A DNA stretch of 64,000 nucleotides from Lepeophtheirus salmonis (lineage: Eukaryota; Arthropoda; Copepoda; Siphonostomatoida; Caligidae), in contig NC_052134.2 in NCBI RefSeq assembly GCF_016086655.4, positions 9,548,001 through 9,612,000 of the forward strand, given 5' to 3'. This document shows positions 57,990 to 64,000 of the stretch, piece after piece. The translations under genes were made by a program, and so were the position numbers. Below the pieces are notes generated by a model. It did no database searches. It had not been told where the DNA came from and worked only from the letters and a program-made list of their open reading frames with translations. Position 1 is the stretch's first letter, and the number at the start of each line of letters is the position of its first letter.

Positions 57990-58590
57990 AACCACACGGA
58001 CGTCAACTATAAGGTCCTGAGTTTCCATGCCCTCCCACGGTTGAAGAGCACTTTCCCCAGGGACAACTATGTTTTTCCAATCCTCCGTAATCACGGCTTT
58101 CGGGGCATCCACATTTGGGCGAGAATTATAGTTCGTCTTGTCGTCTAAGACACATCAAACAGCAAAGTCCAAAGGGTTCACGTTGAGGGAGAACAAAAGC
58201 CAAAAGTCTGCCTTGGAGAAGGCAGACATGTTTCAGTGCTGTCAGACGTCACGACTCCAATGAACATTACCGGAGCTAGATGTTTGGTATTGGAGGTTCT
58301 GTAAACCTGAGATCTTGATTCAGCCAAGGAGGGATCATTTCTCCTGTTCAGAACAATGCCCACTTTATAGGTCTTCTTGTCGAAGATTGACTTGTGCACG
58401 GAGGAGATTGCAAACGCTCTGTTGTTTTGCAAATTGCACATATATTTTTGGACACATAAAAACAAAACAAACATTAAATTGTAGATTTTTGTTAGTTCTT
58501 TCGAATGACGCCAAGTAAAAAAATTTCCAACTTTTAGAACTGAGGCTAGATGACCTCAAAGAGGACTTTTATTTTTGAGTTCTCACCTTA
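57990..58590 (-). mobile_element. maT-like element copy with internally inverted segment
   Basis: The right end, read inward on the minus strand, begins TAAGGTGAGAACTCAAAAA (from 58590, followed by TA) and matches the terminus of the 10941-11845 copy. The minus strand holds 'LASFERTNKNLQF', 'FDKKTYKVGIVLNRR', 'APVMFIGVVTSD' and then 'NPLDFAV' and 'RPNVDAPKAVITEDW'. The next segment (57998-58078) instead reads in the plus direction: 'DVNYKVLSFHALPRLK' and 'STFPRDNYVF', which normally lies in the middle of the transposase. Part of the core has therefore been inverted and moved to the left edge. No left terminal repeat was found. Confidence 0.65.
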
Positions 58591-58591
58591 T

Positions 58592-59825
58592 AGATCTAAT
58601 GCAGAGATTACATGAAATAAATAAAAAATACTTAAAAAAAAAATTTTACTCGTTGAAGTTTATGAGGAAGGGAGATTTGATTTTTGATGAAAAATTTATT
58701 TCTTATAGGTTATCTATAAAGCAAAGGGACTGAATATATGAAAACGAGTCACCAGCTCTACTGTATATACGTTGTGCTAAATTAGTCACAATCATAAATA
58801 TATTCTGATCTAAGAAATAACTTGTAGTCATATTAATTGCACACGTGTGTATATAGTATCGAACGTGTGTACAGAGTGGTAATATATAGGGTAAAAAGAA
58901 GAAAATCATCTAAATATTTTTGATTTATGGAATAATAATATTGTCATATTAATGAAATACGTGAACAATGTGGTTGGATCACAAGAGCACCGTTTATGTT
59001 TTTTTATTGGCCTCTTACGTATATCATAATTCACCACGTGAATATGTTCAAATGAATTTTGTTTGTTTTATTAGTGAGCACTCTTAAGACTAAAGTCATC
59101 AGTCATCCCAACATATTAATTTTGCAGTCTGGCATAACAGTGTATCTACAAACTTTCAATCATCCGTTTTGGGTAAAAATTGAATAGGGAGTTCCATCAT
59201 TTTGTATTTTATTTTGCAAGAAAAAAAAAATAAATGATTTTTTCCCACTAGTCTTAATCTACCACTTTACATCATGAGTGTAAGTCCTACTTCTTAGCCA
59301 TATTCTTCATTAATTAAACAAAATGGCACTCCTAAGTATTTACAATAACATCAACTCTTTCTTCCTTCTTTCTAAAAAGGATATTCCATTAAGGGAATTA
59401 GGGTATTTTATTATGTGACCATGATATACAATTTGAATATTCAATGAGTTGATACAGTTTGACAGAATTGAGTAAAAATTCTGGGGTTTTTTCCCAAAAA
59501 ATGTATTATAGTATTCAAAAAGTCTTTAAAAATAACATTTACTCTATTTAAAAGCTTGTAATTTTTTTCTTACTTATGTATGAAAAGATGTCACCAGGTG
59601 CACTCTATATATTGTTTTCACATGTATATCATATACCAACACAGTATAAAATGAATTTAATCTCGCGATTGTTTAGTTTAACGCTATTAAAAAAGAAAGT
59701 GGGGGAAGTACATTATATATAGTTTGGGGGATCAAATCATATTAATTTTTTTTTCTCAAGCTGGTAATATTATGTTTTTATTCTTGACGAAATAATGTTT
59801 AAGTATTGAGTGAGCATCTATGTGT
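58592..59825. other. gene-free stretch
   Basis: AT-rich sequence. The open frame at 58703-58909 (minus) has no family likeness. Confidence 0.35.
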
Positions 59826-59829
59826 GAGT

Positions 59830-60060
59830 TTGTTCCTGAAAAACAGAGAGTAACACCAAGGCTTAGCTAGGAATTACTCGAATGTCAATCCTTTTTTCTA
59901 CTCTGAGTCCAATAAGGACTTACAACTTTTAACTACCCTACAATGCTCCAGCGTTACTATTTGCACTACTGATTACTGCATATCTCTCTTATCAAGAATT
60001 AAACAATAATTAATTTATATGTTCTCTCATAAATAATTATTCATGAATAATAACCGTTTG
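59830..60060 (+). repeat. foldback family, left-arm fragment
   Basis: 'ttagctaggaattactcgaa', 'tgtcaatccttttttctact', 'ctgagtccaataaggactta' and 'tatctctcttatcaagaatt' follow the left-arm layout. The ends are weakly defined. Confidence 0.45.
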
Positions 60061-60297
60061 GAAAATATAAGGCACTTTTCAGATTTCCAACTAGAATAAA
60101 TCTCAAACGCGTTTAGATCATATTTTTTACAACTCTAATGTAATGATAATGTATAAGCACATAGGGGTGGGGAAGAATAATTCTTGATAAGGGGCACTTC
60201 TACTTCGAACAAATAGTAATAGCTAAATCAATACAAATTAGGGGCTATAATTATTTAAAAATATGTACATTTTTTGATGACCCTTCTTACAACGAAT

Positions 60298-60821
60298 ATG
60301 AAGGACATCAAGAAACTCTGCCAAATTTCTAAATTAAATCCAAGCATAATAAAGCTATTCAGTGATGAGTCAAATTTCAGCTTGGACGTTGCCTATAACC
60401 CAAAGTATGTCCACCAGGTAGCAGAGTAAGGTTCCTCCTGTGAGGAAGACCAAGTTTCTATCCAATAGAATTGTGTTTGGCTTGATCACCATTCATCCAA
60501 ACGTCATGCACGCTCACATTCTCGACAACAGACTCAAGTTGACCTCCTCAGGGTATTTGGATCTTCTTAAGATTGTTGTGATGCCATGGCTGGAAGCCAC
60601 ATCCTTACCAATACAAGATTCATTTGTATTCAAGACTCAGCACCATATCATGTTATCAAAACTATCATGTATTACATTGACAGCCAGTTATCAAAGATGA
60701 TGAGTGACCTTCCAAAAGCCCCAATCCGTGATGAATTCTGGAATCTGCCAAATGAGACTCTTTTCAACACCTGCTCCTGTTTCCAAGGTTGAGTTGAGGC
60801 CCTTATTGAGACGAAATGAAT
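60298..60821 (+). pseudogene. Tc1/mariner-type transposase catalytic-core relic
   Basis: The plus strand reads, over shifting frames, 'KLFSDESNFSLD' (first catalytic aspartate), 'VRKTKFLSNRIVFGLITIHP' (the V.VFGLI strand), 'VVMPWLEATSLPIQDS' and 'CIQDSAPYHVIKT' (second aspartate). It then jumps to a C-terminal 'RDEFWNLPNETLFNTCSCFQ' and 'VEALIETK' before TGA at 60819-60821. The segment with the third aspartate (usually SPD..P.DY) is deleted and several stops interrupt the frame. Neither helix-turn-helix nor terminal repeats were found. Confidence 0.65.
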
Positions 60822-60829
60822 AATTGAAT

Positions 60830-61950
60830 TTAACTTTTTTTTATAAGCATTGGTTTCATATTTATTTTTATAAAAATCGGATATTAGTGTAGGATAAAAT
60901 CCATTTAAAAATGGTGTTGGTTGTTAAATAGAGGACGCCCCTCGTATTTCTCTTAGACTTTTTCGTACTCTTAAAATACTCTGCGTATTTATGAGCTCCA
61001 AAGAGTATTAATACATTTTTTCTTGCCCAATGGTACCTTCGTATGACCAACAAGACAGGTTTTTTGGGGAATTATTGATAAGCATTGTGTCTGCCCAATC
61101 ATAGAGAAAAAAAACTGATTTTAAGGAAGAAAACAAAATTCAAAATTAAATTTGTATTTCTTTAGGCCCTGCACATTTATTTTTTGCCCTTGACAGTAAA
61201 ACCACCAAAACTTTAAATAGCTACCTTATGTATTTATGAAATGTTTCATGAATACATTTGGAAATTTTGAGGTTGTGAGTGGACAAAAAACTGGTTGTGT
61301 CAAATATTTCAAAAAGATATCTTTATCTCCAATTTTTATGATTACAAGTCAATCTAAAATGTAAATACCTACAATCAGCTGCTTCAGATCTTGAACAAGT
61401 CTTATGCATCGCTATTATGTCTGTGCATGAAACAAATTTAAAAATAATATATCATCATTTTCTACTCCTTAAAAAGATTTATGCTCCTTCTTCATCTAAT
61501 GAATGCATTTTATTCTTTTTCTAATGCATTGAGATGCTAATGTTGAGCAATTATAGCTTCAATGACTGATTTTATTTCTTTTCATTTTGAAACTTGAACT
61601 ATCATTTTTTTAGGGTCATGCTTCTGCACGGAAGTAAATCAAGGAACTAATATATATTATGTACTCGACACATTTCTAAAATTTCCTTGTTGAAAATGTC
61701 AATATACTGTATAATACACAAAAAAGAAGATAACACGTCTGGGTTAAGTCTTAGTAGTTTTATTTCAAGGCGTATTGGTTACATATTTGGGATTGCCTTT
61801 AGCAAATCTTTTCCTTCTATGGTTGACAAAAGAAAAAAATCCAAATCTAGATTTCAATTAAAAGAATATACATTTAAATAGTATAAATGGAAGTACTCGG
61901 TATTATCCGGATATGTTAGACGTCGAAGAACAGACACACTTTGCGTCCAT
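60830..61950. other. gene-free stretch
   Basis: AT-rich sequence. The 64-codon open frame at 61687-61881 has no family likeness. Confidence 0.35.
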
Positions 61951-61956
61951 ACTATA

Positions 61957-62681
61957 CCGGCTTAAAATCTGAATGCTTACTAATTAAATAATTAATGAAG
62001 GTTGAGAAATTTTGATATATTATAGCATTAACAATTAGGTACAAAACAAAAGCTTACTGGCTTACGTACAAGTTGAGAAAATGACAACTCAACGTGACCG
62101 ACAATTTTCCATTCGCAAACTCCAAACAGTTGGGCGTCTCCAAGACCATCGTCTACGTCGTCAGCAAATATGAAAAGTTGAAGATAAAGATGGGCTCTGT
62201 CAAAATGACCAAACTGGATCCGGAAGAGTGAAAGAAACCAGCCTTGCCCAATCTCCTCAAATCCTTTTGAGGATGGAGAGGATACTTTTGAGACCAGCAA
62301 TGAAAGAAACCCTTCTCCTCCGTTGCAAGACACTTTTCAGAGAGTTTTTTTGAGACACTTTTGTACCCCTACAGCCTTTATGCTAACCCCTGACTACACC
62401 TTTTGGGTACATGTCGAGGGGAAGGTCTGCAGTATCTGTTAGCAAAACACTGGCGCCCTCAAATCCACTGCCAGCTAGCAATGGACGCCATGATAGAGTA
62501 CTACAACTCTAGTTTGTACCAGGCCGTCCACCCCAATTTTCACCTAAGGGCGGCTACATTAATGATTAAGAGAGCTCAGAAACATATTTGTTAATTTTGT
62601 TCGATTTTTATTGTTAATTAATACATTATATCTTGTTGGAGTTTAAAATTCAAAGTGTTCAGATTTTAATATACCACTCGG
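61957..62681 (+). mobile_element. Tc1/mariner element, internally deleted, TA-flanked
   Basis: About 725 bp. The left end 'ccggcttaaaatctgaatgc' pairs with the complement of the right end ('ccgagtggtatattaaaatc' then 'tgaacac'), with a small gap. TA is present on both sides (61955-61956 and 62682-62683). The right end CACTCGG|TA and its preceding tail are shared with the relic at 17045-17340. The transposase inside is broken. Confidence 0.6.
62081..62594 (+). pseudogene. Tc1/mariner-type transposase, deleted core
   Basis: Starts MTTQRDRQFSIRKLQ. In a second frame it gives the helix-turn-helix 'SKQLGVSKTIVYVVSKYEKL' and 'KMGSVKMTKLDPEE'. After a long gap it resumes with 'TFWVHVEGK' (the tail of the third-aspartate motif) and a C-terminal part running to TAA near 62594. 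The catalytic core from the first to the third aspartate is essentially absent. The minus-strand open frame at 62028-62333 is a shadow. Confidence 0.65.
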
Positions 62682-62683
62682 TA

Positions 62684-64000
62684 GAATATAATACCCTCAG
62701 TTTTACTCTTCGTTTTTCATAAGCACACTCTCATATATTTAGTCAAAATTTAGATGTTCTATTATAAAGGAATAATAAGAACAGTTTTTTTGTAATATGA
62801 CGTAATACTCCAAGGAGTACTTTAGTCTATAGAACGCTAACTGGTTGAACTTTAGCTCATTGTTAAATCTCATTTAAAGTCTAATTTATTATTAGGTATG
62901 TAAAATATACTATGTTACTCTTTTCTTTTTAATAGCTCGTAGTTAAAAATTAGTCCTCAAATCACATTTTAGATAGATATCAACCAGTTCAAAACAAAAT
63001 GGCTAAAAAAATATTTTTTTCCAGTATATAATTTAAACTGTCTCACAATTAAGGAATAACCCCTGCAAAATATGCCTGTATTTAAGATTTTGTTAGGTAG
63101 TCTTTAAAGAAATTTTGGTATATTAATATCCATAAAAGATGCAGAAAACATAGAAAAGCACAACGAACAAAAATCAATAAAAAGTGTTCCACAAATTTAT
63201 TCTAGCACGAAATAGTTTTGAAAAAGTTATTGTCCATAGCTCAATCTACCTCACAATAGACTATCTCTCCGTTGTACATTGACAAAAATAGGAAGACGAA
63301 TCGATATGATACGGATTGCCACATTAGATTGGGATTTCCATGGCTTTAGGTGAAGGTGCCTAATGCATATATCGATGAAAGTTAAAGGTTATAAAAATTG
63401 ATAAAAAACATTCCCTCATTCGAATGATAAATTATTTATTATGTCAGCCTAGATAAAGTTCCTACAAAATGTGTCTAATCATACAAAAATATACTAAAAT
63501 GAAGGTCATATTTTTTGGATATATTTTTCTATGGCTTTATATTATAGTTAAAACTAAGGAATAAACTCTTTAATACAGGTTTAAAAGATTTGCTATAAAA
63601 AGGAAGGTCGATTTAGATTGATTTTTTCAGTTTAACTTTTAAGTTTCTTATGGAATATTTAATATCAAATCAAATCAAAAATCAATCAAAATCAAAAAGG
63701 TTGTATTAATAAAGAAAGATTTGTCTGTTGATCAGACTATAAAGCTATAAGCCAAGTAGCCATAAGAAGCCATCATGATAAATATTTGTACAAAGTATTG
63801 GTCGTTGTGGTATTTTTTTGACCTCTTGTAGCTTTGAATACTAATCAATAATTAACTCTGCTGCCTCCATGAACTCACCCATTTAACCAAATTAACAAGG
63901 TCAATTCTGCAAAGTGAAGAAAAAGATGAAACGTCACAAGATAAAAGACAAAAAAAAAAAAAGATAAAGTGATATAATAAACAGCGTTATCAAGAGATAA
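62684..64000. other. gene-free stretch
   Basis: AT-rich sequence. A short 'aatca'-type run lies near 63664-63690 and an A-run near 63950-63962. Nothing else is supported. Confidence 0.4.

Noticed and set aside
58178..58559. Three overlapping open frames
   Set aside because: The minus-strand pieces are included in the maT-like relic and the plus-strand frame is its shadow.
1..64000. CRISPR-like arrays, operons, or a defence-type gene cluster
   Set aside because: The only regular short tandem array is the 25-bp minisatellite at 44073, which has no spacers. Gene density and splicing are eukaryotic.

Overview
The window looks like AT-rich nuclear DNA from an arthropod with a transposon-crowded genome. 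Introns are spliceosomal, one gene spreads over 35 kb, no prokaryotic gene packing is seen, and almost all recognisable 'extra' coding matter is decayed Tc1/mariner-type transposase. The style of the mariner and maT-like copies and the very AT-rich introns suggest a copepod, perhaps a sea louse such as Lepeophtheirus. That species guess is inference from remembered family resemblance and was not tested.

Only two convincing host genes are visible. The first, on the + strand, is a Dpr-type two-immunoglobulin cell-surface protein. It has four coding exons (10059-10385, 35106-35225, 35291-35511, 44896-45166) whose phases join without a break into 312 residues. Its introns are 24.7 kb, 65 bp and 9.4 kb. 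The second is an apparently intronless minus-strand gene (38771-41551, 926 residues), which lies wholly inside the 9.4-kb dpr intron. It encodes a low-complexity, Ser/Pro/Glu-rich protein with lysine-rich putative nuclear signals and two ordered-looking blocks; I do not recognise it. A possible very small gene starts at 7373.

Layout: 1-10 kb is repeats, a LINE tail, and a maT-like element inserted into a mariner remnant. 10-35 kb is the large dpr intron, carrying maT-like, mariner, hAT-like and foldback elements. 35-45 kb holds the clustered dpr exons 2-3, two inverted-repeat elements, the nested gene, a 25-bp minisatellite and dpr exon 4. 45-64 kb is gene-free and holds several inverted-repeat elements, a P-element-like transposase scrap, a Mutator-like MITE with a perfect 9-bp target duplication, an internally inverted maT-like copy, and two more Tc1/mariner remnants.

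No CRISPR array, operon, rRNA, convincing tRNA or new defence-like system was found. The most distinctive content is the set of non-autonomous elements: a family of ~0.8-kb near-complete palindromes with at least ten partial or full copies, hAT-like MITEs built from iterated GGACT/AGTCC-type motifs, and the Mutator-like MITE. Exon joins were worked out by eye from GT/AG sites and reading phase. All family assignments rest on motif recognition, with no database search.
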